Shown one piece after another: positions 41,665 through 50,655 of a DNA stretch of 64,000 nucleotides; position 1 is the stretch's first letter; every line of letters begins with the position of its first letter. Both the position numbers and the translations under genes were made by a program. The notes beneath the pieces were generated by a model. The model was not told the origin of the DNA, did no database searches, and saw only the letters and a list, made by a program, of their open reading frames with translations. This stretch comes from Deinococcus aquaedulcis (lineage in GTDB: Bacteria > Deinococcota > Deinococci > Deinococcales > Deinococcaceae). The stretch lies in assembly GCF_019693445.1 (NCBI RefSeq), contig NZ_JAHRBL010000018.1, positions 1-64,000 on the forward strand. Reading direction: 5' to 3'.

Positions 41665-42894
41665 TTAACCTTCCAGCCACACCCGCAGCCGGGCCGGGCC
41701 ACGCAGGCCCGGATTGGGTTTGAAGGGCGGCGCCGGTTCCACCCGCAGGTGCGGAAACTGCTCGGCCAGCGCCGCGAACACCTCTGCGATTTCCAGCCGC
41801 GCGAGGCTGGCGCCCAGGCAGTAGTGCGGCCCGGCGGCAAAGGCGAGGTGGCGCGCACTGTTCGGTCGGTCCCAGTCCAGGCGGTCCGGCTCAGGAAAGA
41901 CCTCGGGGTCGCGGTTGGCCGCCCCCAGCAGCAGCTGCGTGAACGCGCCCGCCGGAAGCGTCTGCCCCCCCACGGTCAGCGGCGCGCTCAGGGCGCGGCC
42001 ATCCACCTGCACAGGCGAGACCACGCGCAGCAGTTCGTCGGCCACGCCGGCGTGGCGGGGCTGCGCGACCAGGGCCGCCCAGGCGTCCGGCTGGCGCGAG
42101 AGTTCCAGCAGGCCGCCCGGAATCAGGTTGCTGGTGGTTTCGTGCCCGGCGGTGAGCAGCAGCACCGCGTTGGCCAGCAGTTCGTCGCCGCTCAGGCGCT
42201 CGCCGCCGTCTTCCACCGCCGCCATGGCCGAGAGCAGTCCTGGGCGGGGCCGGGCGCGCAGTTCGCCGGCCAGATCGCGAAAGTATGCGCGCATCTCTCG
42301 GGCGTCGGCGTCAATGCGGGCCATCAGTTCGGGGCTCTGGCTGGCGCTGCCCAGCAGATCGGCCACTGAAGCCGACCAGCGCACGAACCGCGCCTCGTCC
42401 TCGCCCGAGAGCCCCAGCATCCCCATGATCACGCGCGCAGGCAGCGGGTTGGCCAGCCCCGCCACCAGATCGGCCCCCGGTCCCTGCGCCCGCAGCCCGG
42501 TCAGGAGTTCGGCGATCAGGGCGCGCACCAGTTCGCGCTGCTCTTCAATGACGCGTGGGGTAAAGGCCGCCGACACCAGCCCCCGCAGGCGGGCGTGCGC
42601 GGCGCCGTTGCGGAAGATCATCATGGGTTGCAGCAGCCGCAGCCCGTCCGAGAGCGCCGCCGCCCCTTCCATTCCCCCGCCGCTAACCGCCCCAGAGAAG
42701 CGCAGCACCGCGCTGTTCACCGCGTGGCCGGTGAGGTACATGCCCACCCAGGTGCCGTGGTCCAGCCGCATCACCCCGCCCTGGCTCAGGGCGCGCACCC
42801 GCTCGTAGGCAGGGTAGGGATTGGGAATGTTGTCTGGGTGCCACAGCGCAGCGGCGGCGTCCTGAGCAGCGTGGGGCGGCGTGGGCTGGGTCAT
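41665..42894 (-). CDS. Cytochrome P450
   Basis: A 409-residue bacterial class I P450. The I-helix oxygen-binding motif AGHETTSN is at about 248-255, the K-helix ExxR (ELLR) about 30 residues later, and the heme ligand Cys at about C359 in FAAGPHYCLG. Bacterial P450s of this type oxidise fatty acids, terpenes or pigments. The substrate is unknown; no ferredoxin gene is adjacent. It is divergent from an HTH regulator with a long inverted repeat between them, so expression is probably controlled by that protein. Confidence 0.94.
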   Translation of the reverse strand: MTQPTPPHAAQDAAAALWHPDNIPNPYPAYERVRALSQGGVMRLDHGTWVGMYLTGHAVNSAVLRFSGAVSGGGMEGAAALSDGLRLLQPMMIFRNGAAHARLRGLVSAAFTPRVIEEQRELVRALIAELLTGLRAQGPGADLVAGLANPLPARVIMGMLGLSGEDEARFVRWSASVADLLGSASQSPELMARIDADAREMRAYFRDLAGELRARPRPGLLSAMAAVEDGGERLSGDELLANAVLLLTAGHETTSNLIPGGLLELSRQPDAWAALVAQPRHAGVADELLRVVSPVQVDGRALSAPLTVGGQTLPAGAFTQLLLGAANRDPEVFPEPDRLDWDRPNSARHLAFAAGPHYCLGASLARLEIAEVFAALAEQFPHLRVEPAPPFKPNPGLRGPARLRVWLEG

Positions 42895-42913
42895 GGCCCC
42901 AGCGTGCGCCGTG

Positions 42914-42947
42914 TCTACTCGGCACACAAGGGCCGCTGCCGAGTAGA
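42914..42947. promoter_or_regulatory. Operator between the P450 and HTH genes
   Basis: An 11-bp perfect inverted repeat, TCTACTCGGCA (42914-42924) and TGCCGAGTAGA (42937-42947), 12-nt spacer. It lies 20 bp from the P450 start and just upstream of the regulator's -10 TACCCT (42955-42960). Confidence 0.75.
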
Positions 42948-42966
42948 GGCGGCGTACCCTGAGGGT

Positions 42967-43620
42967 GTGGCCCAGGTCTTCCAACATGTCACCGACCCGG
43001 AAGCGGTCAAGGTGTTTCTCAACCTGACCTACCTGCCGGTGCTGGCGGCGCTGATGACCCGCGAATGGACGGTCTCGGCGCTGGCCGCGCACCTGGGGCT
43101 GGCGGTGAACGCCACGCACCACCGCGTGCGCCGCCTGGTGGCCGTGGGACTGGCCCAGGAAACCCGGCTGGAGGCGCGGCGCGGGCGCCCACTGCGCCAC
43201 TACCGCGCGCCTTCAGCGCTGCTGGTGCCCTACCACTGCACGCCGCTGGACACGCTGGAAGACCTGATTGGCCTGCACGAGGACAGCTTTCAGGTGGCCT
43301 TTCAGCGGGCGGTGGTGCGCGCCGGGCTGGCGCTGGTGGACAACCGCAATGACATTGGCCTGCGGCTGTACGTGGAAGGCGATGAGGTGGTCTCGGACAT
43401 CACACCCACGGCCGGGGCCTTCAGTTTCCGCGACCTGCTGCGCCCCGACGCCCCCGCCCTGCTGGCCAACCGGGGCCTGCTGCATCTGACCCGCGAGGAC
43501 GCCAAGGCCCTGCAAACCGAATTGAGCGAGGTGCTGGCGCGCTACCTCCAGAAGACTGGGCCAGAGCCCTACCTCTTCCGCGTTGGGCTGGCGCCGGATC
43601 TGCCGGGCAGCGCAGGTTAG
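42967..43620 (+). CDS. HTH (ArsR-like) transcriptional regulator
   Basis: A 217-residue regulator with an N-terminal winged helix (TREWTVSALAAHLGLAVNATHHRVRRLVAVGL, about 33-65) and a C-terminal ligand or dimer domain of about 130 residues. The GTG start is chosen because TACCCT ends 6 nt upstream. It shares family features with the regulator at 59243 (an HTH with HHxxRRL and then a YxxLA-type effector region). It faces the P450 gene across a perfect palindrome and is its probable repressor or activator. Confidence 0.82.
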   Translation: MAQVFQHVTDPEAVKVFLNLTYLPVLAALMTREWTVSALAAHLGLAVNATHHRVRRLVAVGLAQETRLEARRGRPLRHYRAPSALLVPYHCTPLDTLEDLIGLHEDSFQVAFQRAVVRAGLALVDNRNDIGLRLYVEGDEVVSDITPTAGAFSFRDLLRPDAPALLANRGLLHLTREDAKALQTELSEVLARYLQKTGPEPYLFRVGLAPDLPGSAG

Positions 43621-43778
43621 GACGGCCTACCCTCACGGGGCCAGATTCACCGGGAGAGCCTGCATCTTCGCAGGACCAGCAAGGTCATCTCCTGCTTCAC
43701 CCACCTTTGAAAAGCGTCCCAACGTCACCCCACACTGCGCGGGCGGCCAGAACGCCTTCACCACTTACCACTCCCCAC

Positions 43779-44669
43779 TTACCCCCTTCTCGTCACGCCG
43801 TCAGTGGTGAGCAGCGCGCCATACAACTCCGGGCGGCGGTCACGGAAAAATCCCATGCCAGCGCGGAACTTGCGGGCCTCGCGCAGGTTCAGGTCGTGCA
43901 GCAGGGCCCCTTCCTCGGTTTCCCCGAATTCGGCCACCAGTTCGCCGGTGTAATCGGAAATGAAGGAGTGCCCGTAGTAGGTCTGGGTCAGGTCGCCCAC
44001 CGTTTCGGTGCCAATGCGGTTGGCGGCGCCCACGTAGCTGGAATTGCTGACCGCGTGGCCGATCATGGCGCGCTGCCACATGTGATGGCTGTTGGGGGTT
44101 TCCACCTCGGCGGGTTCGGTGCCAATGGCGGTGGGGTACAGCAGGAAGTCGGCGCCCTGGAGCATCATGACCCGGGCGGTTTCGGGGTACCACTGGTCCC
44201 AGCAGATGCCCACGCCCACGCGGCCGTAACGGGTGTCCCAGACCTTGAAGCCGGTGTCGCCGGGGTTGAAGTAATACTTTTCCTCGTAGCCGGGGCCGTC
44301 GGGGATATGGGTTTTGCGGTAGTTGCCCAGCACGCGGCCGTCGGCGTCAATGCACACCAGCGAGTTGTAGTGCGCCTGCCCGGCCCGCTCGAAGTACGAC
44401 AGTGGCAGCACCACGCCCAGTTCGCGCGCCAGATTCTGAAAGCGGCCAATGAAGGGGTGGCCTTCTTGCGGGTGGGCCAGGGCAAAGTAGTCCTCGCGCT
44501 CCACCTGGCAGAAGTACAGGTTCTCGAACAGTTCGGGCAGCAGGATGACCTGCGCGCCCTGTTTGGCGGCGTCCCGCACATGGGCCTCGGCGCGGGCCAC
44601 GTTGTCGTCTAACTGGTCGGTGACGTGCATCTGCACGACGGCGAGTTTCACAGTCTCCGGGGTGCTCAT
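43779..44669 (-). CDS. aguB: N-carbamoylputrescine amidase
   Basis: A 296-residue nitrilase-superfamily enzyme that hydrolyses N-carbamoylputrescine to putrescine. The catalytic triad is E46 (LLPELFENLYF), K119 (RKTHIPDGPGYEEKYYF) and C156 (GICWDQWYPE); the FNPGDTGF and EKYYF stretches are diagnostic for AguB. TAGCGT ends 7 nt before the ATG, so it is leaderless. It works after agmatine deiminase (aguA, at 49010), which lies 4.3 kb away under a separate promoter. Confidence 0.94.
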   Translation of the reverse strand: MSTPETVKLAVVQMHVTDQLDDNVARAEAHVRDAAKQGAQVILLPELFENLYFCQVEREDYFALAHPQEGHPFIGRFQNLARELGVVLPLSYFERAGQAHYNSLVCIDADGRVLGNYRKTHIPDGPGYEEKYYFNPGDTGFKVWDTRYGRVGVGICWDQWYPETARVMMLQGADFLLYPTAIGTEPAEVETPNSHHMWQRAMIGHAVSNSSYVGAANRIGTETVGDLTQTYYGHSFISDYTGELVAEFGETEEGALLHDLNLREARKFRAGMGFFRDRRPELYGALLTTDGVTRRG

Positions 44670-44899
44670 GCGCCCCACGCTACCGGATGAAGGGGCAGGC
44701 AATGGTGCGCGCGTCCTTGGCTGAGGGCGGCGTGAAGGGCGCCCACACTTTTCCGGGGCCCCTGACGCGCCTTCAGGCTGCTGGGCCACGCCAATATCTT
44801 GGTTGTGGTTCGCCGCGCGGTGGCGTGCTGCAGGCAGGGTGGCAAGGAGCATGGGACTGCCTCTTGGGCCCCCGCCGCCGGGCCTCTAGACTGGGCCCG

Positions 44900-45874
44900 A
44901 TGGACCGCCGCCGCCTGGTCACGCTGCTGGCCCTGATGGTGGGGCTGGTGGGCTTCGGGACGGTGGGCTACCGGGTGCTGGAAGGCTGGAGCTGGCTGGA
45001 CTGCCTGTTCATGACGGTCATGACCCTGACGACCGTGGGCTACGGGGCGCCGGGCCCGCTGCACGAGAGCGGCAAGGCCTTCAGCGTCTTTTTAATGCTG
45101 GTGGGCATTGGCCTGATGCTGTACCTGCTGACCCTGCTGGCCGAAACCCTGGTGCGCGCCGCCACCGACCCCGATCTGGCGCGGCGGCGCAAGGAGAAGC
45201 GAATCATGACCCTGAGCAACCACACGATTGTCTGCGGCTACGGGCAGGTGGGCGAGGCCGTCAGCGTGGCCCTGCGCGGCGCCCGGCGCGAGGTGGTGGT
45301 GATTGACCCCCGGCCCCAGCACCTGGACTGGGCCCAGACCCAGGGCCTGCACACCATCGTGGGCGACGCCACCGACGAGGACGTGCTGCGCCGCGCAGGC
45401 GTGGAGCAGGCCGCCTCGCTGGTCACGGTGATCAACAGCGACCCCAGCAACCTGTACGTGGTGCTCTCGGCCAAGGGCCTGAACCCGGCCATCCGGGTGA
45501 TTGCGCGCGCCAGTGACGAGGCCGCCGCCCGCAAGATGCGCCGCGCCGGGGCCGACGAGGTCATCAACCCCTACCAGCTCAGCGGCAACCGCATCGCCGC
45601 CATGATGCTGGCCCCGCGCCTGAGCCGCCTGCTGAGCGGCGACGTGAGCAGCGAGCACTTCACCATCCGCGAACTGGGGGTGCCGCCCGCCCTGGTGGGG
45701 CGCACGGTGGCCGAACTGGGCCGCGAAACCGGCGCGCTGGTGGTGGCGGTGTGGCGCGCGGGCCAGCCCATCCGCAGCCGTCCCGAAGAGGTACTGCGCG
45801 AGGGCGACGCCGTGCTGGTGGCCGGCGCCGCCGCCGAGGTGGAAGCGGTAGAAAGCCTGCGCGGGGGCGGGTAG
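44900..45874 (+). CDS. Potassium channel with RCK/TrkA-N regulatory domain
   Basis: A 324-residue protein. It has two membrane helices around the selectivity filter TTVGYG (44-49), then a RCK Rossmann domain beginning IVCGYGQVG (about 105-113) with the acidic VVVIDPRPQ nucleotide end, and a TrkA-C domain at the C-terminus. This is the Kch/MthK layout: a tetrameric channel gated by a ligand on the RCK domain. TAGACT ends 7 nt before the ATG. It is divergent from aguB. Confidence 0.93.
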   Translation: MDRRRLVTLLALMVGLVGFGTVGYRVLEGWSWLDCLFMTVMTLTTVGYGAPGPLHESGKAFSVFLMLVGIGLMLYLLTLLAETLVRAATDPDLARRRKEKRIMTLSNHTIVCGYGQVGEAVSVALRGARREVVVIDPRPQHLDWAQTQGLHTIVGDATDEDVLRRAGVEQAASLVTVINSDPSNLYVVLSAKGLNPAIRVIARASDEAAARKMRRAGADEVINPYQLSGNRIAAMMLAPRLSRLLSGDVSSEHFTIRELGVPPALVGRTVAELGRETGALVVAVWRAGQPIRSRPEEVLREGDAVLVAGAAAEVEAVESLRGGG

Positions 45875-45906
45875 GCGCCGGGCAGGGCGGGTGCTACCGT
45901 GCCCCC

Positions 45907-46545
45907 ATGACCGACCTGTATTTCGATTTCCTATGCCCCTACGCCTGGCGCGGGGTGGAACTGGCCGCCGCCCTGCGCGCCGGGGGCGAACGGTTCTGGT
46001 TGCGCCACTACTCGCTGGTGGAGGGCAACCACCCCGGGAACGCCACCGAGTTGACCTGGCGCCTGACCGAGCAGCCGGGCCGCGAGGGTGCCCCGCACCA
46101 GCAGGGCAGTCTGCGCGCCTTCGTGGCCTCGCACGCAGCGGCGGCGCAGGGCGAAGAGGGCCACTGGGCCTTCACGTTGGCCCTGTACCGCGCCGTGCAC
46201 GAGGACAAGCAGCCGCTGGAAGACGCCACCATCATGGCCGCCGCCGAGACCGCAGGCCTGGACCTCGCGGCCTTTGAGCGGGCCCTGGCGGACGACGACG
46301 CCCGCCGCTCAGAGCTGCGCGCCGAACTGGACGCCGCTCGCGAGGTGGGCGTGTTCGGCACCCCCACCTTTGTCCTGCCGACCGGCGAGGCCGCCTACTA
46401 CCGCTTTGAAACCCTGACCCGCGACCCCGCCATCGCCCGCGAGTGGTGGACCCTGTACCGCACAGTCCTGACCAGCGAGGCCGAGATTGGCACCATCAAG
46501 CGCGCGAAAAACCGTGCGCCGCGCAAGGGGGGCGTGAAGCCCTGA
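45907..46545 (+). CDS. DsbA-family (FrnE/HCCA isomerase-like) thioredoxin-fold protein
   Basis: A 212-residue cytoplasmic protein. The N-terminal FDFLCPYAWRG has CPYA in place of the redox CxxC, and the C-terminal GVFGTPTFVLP has the cis-Pro of the DsbA fold. A single cysteine makes disulfide exchange unlikely; glutathione- or CoA-dependent isomerase activity is possible. TACCGT ends 6 nt before the ATG. It follows the channel gene by 32 bp but has its own -10. Confidence 0.82.
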   Translation: MTDLYFDFLCPYAWRGVELAAALRAGGERFWLRHYSLVEGNHPGNATELTWRLTEQPGREGAPHQQGSLRAFVASHAAAAQGEEGHWAFTLALYRAVHEDKQPLEDATIMAAAETAGLDLAAFERALADDDARRSELRAELDAAREVGVFGTPTFVLPTGEAAYYRFETLTRDPAIAREWWTLYRTVLTSEAEIGTIKRAKNRAPRKGGVKP

Positions 46546-46625
46546 GGGGGCCATGGGCCATGAGCTCTGAGCCATGAGGAAAAGCGGCACCCATTGGCCA
46601 TCTGCCATTTGCCATCTGCCGCCCG
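46546..46625. repeat. Word-repeat intergenic stretch (GCCAT-based)
   Basis: Runs of short repeated words: GGGCCATGAGCT, GAGCCATGAGG, then CCATCTGCCATTTGCCATCT. Similar runs occur at 55189-55245 and 55619-55668. They look like drifting 7-9 bp tandem repeats. Confidence 0.6.
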
Positions 46626-46691
46626 CCTCCCCCAACGCCCCCTGAACCGTGCTCCCATCCCCCGGTGCCCCGCGCCGCCTAGCCTCGGCGC

Positions 46692-47576
46692 ATGACGCTG
46701 AGTCTGCCCCAGGCCCCCGCCGGCCCCTCGCCCATTCACGACCTCGCCGGCCTGACGCTGGAGGTCAACCAGCTGGCGCGGGGGGTGCGCTTTTATGGGC
46801 AGGTGCTGGGGCTGCCGCTGTTGCACCTGGATGAGGAAAGGCAGGTGGCCCAGCTGGCGGTGAACCGCGCGCAGGCCCTGACCCTGTGGCGCCCGGTCAC
46901 GCGCCAGCCCAACGAGCCGTGGCTGGGGCCGCTGCGGGCCCGGGGCGGCAGCCACGTACATTACGCCTTTCAGATTCGCCCGGAAGACCTGCCACGCTGC
47001 CGCGCGTTGCTGGACGCCCACGGCCTGCCCTGGCAGGAGATCAACCTGGGCACGCCTGAAGCCCCGGACCCCACGCTGTACTTCTTCGACCCGTTTGGGC
47101 ATGGCCTCGAACTGCGAGCCGTGAACCGCCTGGACGCGCGCCAGCCCGCGTGCCCAGTGCCCGAAGAACCCTTGCAGCCCCAGCCCCACGCCCTGCCGGT
47201 GCTGGGACTGCGCGAGGTGGCGCTGGCCTTTGGTGATTACGACGCCATGAAGGCCCGCCTGCCCCGTGCCTACGGCTTCGCGCTGGCCAAGGAGCAGCCG
47301 GACCGCAACTTCGCTCAGTTCACCCTGGGCCCCGCGCCCGAGCCGGACGGCAACGGCACGCCCCGCCGCTGGCTGTACGCCTGGGACCCGCAGGTGGGGC
47401 TGGCCGACATGCTGGGCGGCGACCACGCCCACGTCACCTTCTACGCTGATGTGGCGGCGGTGGCGCAGCGCGCTCAGGCCGAGGGCCTGCCCTGCGTGAC
47501 CCAGGGCGAGCGGCTGGCCGTGCGCGACCCCGAAGGCCATGTGTTCGAGTTCCGCCCATTGCCCCAGGAGCTGTAA
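46692..47576 (+). CDS. VOC (glyoxalase/dioxygenase) family protein, two domains
   Basis: A 294-residue protein with two vicinal-oxygen-chelate modules. The first starts AGLTLEVNQLARGVRFYGQVLGLPLL and ends FFDPFGHGLEL with a metal-ligand Glu; the second spans VALAFGDYDAMKARL to VRDPEGHVFEF. The layout is that of ring-cleavage dioxygenases or glyoxalase-like proteins; His ligands are partly replaced, so the activity is uncertain. TAGCCT ends 6 nt before the ATG. Confidence 0.82.
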   Translation: MTLSLPQAPAGPSPIHDLAGLTLEVNQLARGVRFYGQVLGLPLLHLDEERQVAQLAVNRAQALTLWRPVTRQPNEPWLGPLRARGGSHVHYAFQIRPEDLPRCRALLDAHGLPWQEINLGTPEAPDPTLYFFDPFGHGLELRAVNRLDARQPACPVPEEPLQPQPHALPVLGLREVALAFGDYDAMKARLPRAYGFALAKEQPDRNFAQFTLGPAPEPDGNGTPRRWLYAWDPQVGLADMLGGDHAHVTFYADVAAVAQRAQAEGLPCVTQGERLAVRDPEGHVFEFRPLPQEL

Positions 47577-47578
47577 AG

Positions 47579-47607
47579 GGAAGGGTCCCGCGCTGGGCCC
47601 CTCCCGT
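47579..47607 (+). terminator. Imperfect hairpin after the VOC gene
   Basis: GGGAAGGGTCCC pairs with GGGCCCCTCCC (one bulge) directly after the stop codon. No long T-run follows. Downstream to 47860 lies a CCCCTCCCCCC/GGGGGGAGG-type palindrome (47665-47700) and no supportable gene. Confidence 0.45.
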
Positions 47608-47861
47608 TGTCAGCCCCTCGCCCCCCGGATTTCTAAGGAGAAATGCCCGATGAACACAGCGTCTTACCCCTCCCCCCTTGTGGGGGAGGCTGGGAGGGGG
47701 GTTCACGAGCTAAGCGTTCCAGACACTCTTCTTTTGCCACCCTCTTGCCCTGACTCAAAACGTGTTCGCACCAGTACACCAGTGCCAAGGGGCGCGGGGT
47801 GACGCTGGGAGCGTCTGGCTTCGATCACCACCTGCTCTAGAGTTCCCCTTCGTTTCCCGCC

Positions 47862-49010
47862 CTATCCCACTTCTGGCAGGCCCAGTCGCCGCGCCACCTC
47901 GCCTCTGGGTTGGCTCAGGCCGCTCCGCACATCCATATAGGCGCGGTACACCTCGTCGGCGCTGTGGATCAGCACCGCCAGCACGCCGTGTTCATCCACC
48001 TGCATGCCCTGAAGGCGGAAGCCAGCGCGCAGCTTGGGCACCAGCACGGCATTGTTGGTGAGGTGGTGGTGGCTGCGAATCAGGGGGTAGCCTTCGCCGT
48101 GCAGGGCCACCATGACCAGCGGCAGCAGGCGGCGGTACACGCCCCGGCCCCGGTGCGCGGGCAGCAGCGCCGTATTCACCATGTAGGCGGTGCGGCTGTC
48201 CCAGGCGCGGCTGGCCTGCCAGCCAGCCACCGTGCCCTGGTGGGCGATCAGCCACGCCCACAGGGGTCCACGCGGCGCCGCCGCTGCGGGCGCCCCGGCC
48301 CAGTCAAACGACACCGTGCTGTACGCGAAGGGTTCCAGCCGGCCGTACACCTCGCGGTACAGTTCCGGCGAGACGCGGTGCAGGCTGTACCCACCGCCCA
48401 GGTCGGTGCCGGGGTCAGCCTCTGCGGAGAGAGGAATAGCGAGGGCCTCGGAAGACGGCGGCGCCGGCACATCCGGTAAGCCCAGGCGCCGCGCCGTCTC
48501 GCCCTGTGCGCGCTGAAAGCCGCTGCGCACATGCATGGCGTCCCGGTAGGTGTCATCCATCGACAGGGTCAGCGCCGCGTTCAGTCCGCCTTCGTAGGCA
48601 TTCAGCCCCTGCAGGAAAAACCCAGCCCGCAGCTTGGGCACCAGCACCGCGTTGTTCGTGGCGCGGTGGTGGCTCTGCACCAGCGTGAAGCCCGCCGCCC
48701 GAAAGGCCGCCAGCAGGTGCGGCAGCAGCCGGGTGTACAGGCCCTGTCCCTGGTGGGCGGGCAAGATCCCGGTGTCGGCCATGTACACCGTGCGTTCGTC
48801 GCGGGCGTGGGCGTGGTGCCAGCCGATCAGCTCGTCGCCCCGGTAGACCCCCCAGTTCCACGCGTTGCCCAGCGGCGGGGCGTCACGGGTGGGCGGGTCG
48901 AAGGCGTACAGCGAGTTGCCGCCGAAAATCTGGTCTTCCAGGCGCGCGCAGGCGGCGCGGTACTCGGCCAGCGAGATGGGACGGGCGTGATAGCCGCCGC
49001 CCAAGTCCAT
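47862..49010 (-). CDS. Tandem-duplicated GNAT acetyltransferase
   Basis: A 382-residue protein made of two clearly homologous GNAT halves (about 1-180 and 200-382). Each half has its own acetyl-CoA loop (LPAHQGQGLYTRLLP and [15 protein letters not shown]), a SHH(R/H)xTNNAVLVPKLRAGF block and an ending ARRLGLP. Both halves look active. The ATG overlaps the aguA stop (TAATG), so it is coupled to agmatine deiminase; acetylation of polyamine-related amines is an attractive but unproved role. A GTG at 49025 is an alternative start. Confidence 0.88.
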   Translation of the reverse strand: MDLGGGYHARPISLAEYRAACARLEDQIFGGNSLYAFDPPTRDAPPLGNAWNWGVYRGDELIGWHHAHARDERTVYMADTGILPAHQGQGLYTRLLPHLLAAFRAAGFTLVQSHHRATNNAVLVPKLRAGFFLQGLNAYEGGLNAALTLSMDDTYRDAMHVRSGFQRAQGETARRLGLPDVPAPPSSEALAIPLSAEADPGTDLGGGYSLHRVSPELYREVYGRLEPFAYSTVSFDWAGAPAAAAPRGPLWAWLIAHQGTVAGWQASRAWDSRTAYMVNTALLPAHRGRGVYRRLLPLVMVALHGEGYPLIRSHHHLTNNAVLVPKLRAGFRLQGMQVDEHGVLAVLIHSADEVYRAYMDVRSGLSQPRGEVARRLGLPEVG

Positions 49011-50068
49011 TACTCCGGCTTCCACGGCTGGCCTGCGGGCTGCTGCTGCGTCACGCAGTGAAACGAGCCGCCGCCCTCAATAATCGCGCGGCTGCTCAGG
49101 CCAATCACCTCGCGGCCGGGGAATAGCGGGGTCAGCACCTCCAGCGCGCGGGCGTCGTTGGGGTCGCCGTACTGGGGCACCGCCACAAAGCCGTTGCCAA
49201 TGTAGAAGTTGGCGTATGTGGGGGGCAGGCGGCCCTCGGCGCCCTCCAGGCGGTGGGCGGGCAGGGGCAATTCCACAATCCGGAAGGGCTGCCCGCCCAG
49301 GTCCGTCATGGCCTGCAGGTCGGCCAGATTCTTGGCCATGACCGCGTGGTTGGGGTCGGCGGGATTGCTCTCCACACTGGTCACAATGGTGCGCTCGTCG
49401 GTGAAGCGGGTGATGGTGTCAATGTGGCCGTCGGTATGGTCGTTCTCTAAGCCGCCGTCCAGCCACAGCAGCTTGCGCACGCCCAGCATGTCGTTCAGCA
49501 GCAGGGCGTAGCCCTCTTCGGTCAGGCCGGGGTTACGGGTCTCGGTCAGAAAGCACGAGCGCGTGGTCAGGCCCACCCCGGCGCCGTTGACCTCCAGGCC
49601 GCCGCCTTCCAGCACAAAGGGCAGGGCCCAGCGGTGCACGCCCAGGTGCCCCGCCACGTAGGCCGGCACGCGGTCATCGTTGTGCCACTCGAACTTGCCG
49701 CCCCAGGAATTGAATTTCCAGTCGGTCAGGGCCACTTCCCCGCCGCGCTGCACGAAAATGGGGCCGTTGTCGCGCACCCACACGTCGTCCAGCGGCACGC
49801 GGTGAAAGGTCACGTCGGCGCCCTGCAGGCGGGCGCGGGCGTCGGTGTCGCTCTCCTCGTCGCGCACCAGCAGGTGCACATGCTCAAAGCGGGCGATGGT
49901 GCGCACCAGCTCCGCAAATTCGCCGCGCACGGCCTTCAGGTGCCCAAACCACAGCTCGTCGTCGGCGGGCCAGCTCAGCCATGTGGCGGCGTGGGGCGCC
50001 CATTCGGCAGGCATGGCAAACCCCAGTTCGCGCGGGGTGGGGTCCTGGGCAGGGGAGAGGTCAGACAT
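49010..50068 (-). CDS. aguA: Agmatine deiminase
   Basis: A 352-residue peptidyl-arginine-deiminase-family enzyme that converts agmatine to N-carbamoylputrescine and ammonia. It shows WLSWPADDELW at the N-terminus, VWVRDNGPIF, LWLDGGLENDHTDGHIDT and the catalytic Cys at about C338 in GGGSFHCVTQQ. TAGCCT ends 6 nt before the ATG (leaderless). With aguB at 43779 it completes a putrescine route. Its stop overlaps the tandem GNAT start. Confidence 0.95.
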   Translation of the reverse strand: MSDLSPAQDPTPRELGFAMPAEWAPHAATWLSWPADDELWFGHLKAVRGEFAELVRTIARFEHVHLLVRDEESDTDARARLQGADVTFHRVPLDDVWVRDNGPIFVQRGGEVALTDWKFNSWGGKFEWHNDDRVPAYVAGHLGVHRWALPFVLEGGGLEVNGAGVGLTTRSCFLTETRNPGLTEEGYALLLNDMLGVRKLLWLDGGLENDHTDGHIDTITRFTDERTIVTSVESNPADPNHAVMAKNLADLQAMTDLGGQPFRIVELPLPAHRLEGAEGRLPPTYANFYIGNGFVAVPQYGDPNDARALEVLTPLFPGREVIGLSSRAIIEGGGSFHCVTQQQPAGQPWKPE

Positions 50069-50181
50069 GGGCGCAGGCTAGAGCAGGTTGTGGGTTGTGG
50101 GAAGTGGGGCTGGGCGTGGGCAGCGCCTGCGCTCCCTCAGGTGAGGCGGCCAGCGTCAGGGCGTCCTGTTAGGGTCAAGCG

Positions 50182-50646
50182 GTGAAGCGCTGGCTTTCCC
50201 TGTCCCTGTTCGTCTCTGTGGTCGCTGGCAGCGCGCAGATCAGCCCACCGGCCCCTTCTGATGCCCAACTGCTGGCCGGCGCCAGGACCTTTTTCGGTAC
50301 GTACTTAGCCGCCCACCAGGCCAAGGATGCCGGGCGTGTTGCGGCGCTTTACCACGACGCCGCGCGAATCATCGTGACGCGGCAGAGCGCGGCCAACGGC
50401 AGCCGAACACTTGAGTTTTCAGGCGTGCAGTACAAAAAACTGCTCCTGAGCGTGCCCCTCACCGAGGCCCCGGACCGTTACCTCAACCCGGCCTACCGGG
50501 TGCTGGGGGACGGCGCGGTGCAGATCACCAGTCAGCGGCAGAGCATGAGCCGGGGGTACACCGCGCCCCATGTGCTGTTCCTCCGGGCCGATGCGGCGGG
50601 ACGGTTCTGGATCATGGCGGAACAGGCCATTCAGAAGGTGCCGTAA
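50182..50646 (+). CDS. Exported small protein, possible SnoaL/NTF2-like fold
   Basis: A 154-residue product with a signal peptide (LSLSLFVSVVAGSAQ). The body LLAGARTFFGTYLAAHQAKDAGRVAALYHDAARIIVTR resembles the N-terminal helices and first strand of NTF2-like (SnoaL/DUF4440) domains. GTG start; TAGGGT ends 6 nt upstream. Family assignment is tentative. Confidence 0.7.
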   Translation: MKRWLSLSLFVSVVAGSAQISPPAPSDAQLLAGARTFFGTYLAAHQAKDAGRVAALYHDAARIIVTRQSAANGSRTLEFSGVQYKKLLLSVPLTEAPDRYLNPAYRVLGDGAVQITSQRQSMSRGYTAPHVLFLRADAAGRFWIMAEQAIQKVP

Positions 50647-50655
50647 GCCCCGGCT

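Noticed and set aside
41386..42369. Plus-strand frame of 327 codons over the P450 and dgt starts
   Set aside because: Antisense shadow of the P450 gene, whose I-helix and heme motifs are intact on the minus strand.
47650..47805. Small plus-strand ORF with AAGGAG (starts near 47644-47650)
   Set aside because: The frame runs through a GC palindrome repeat and has no protein-like composition; probably fortuitous.
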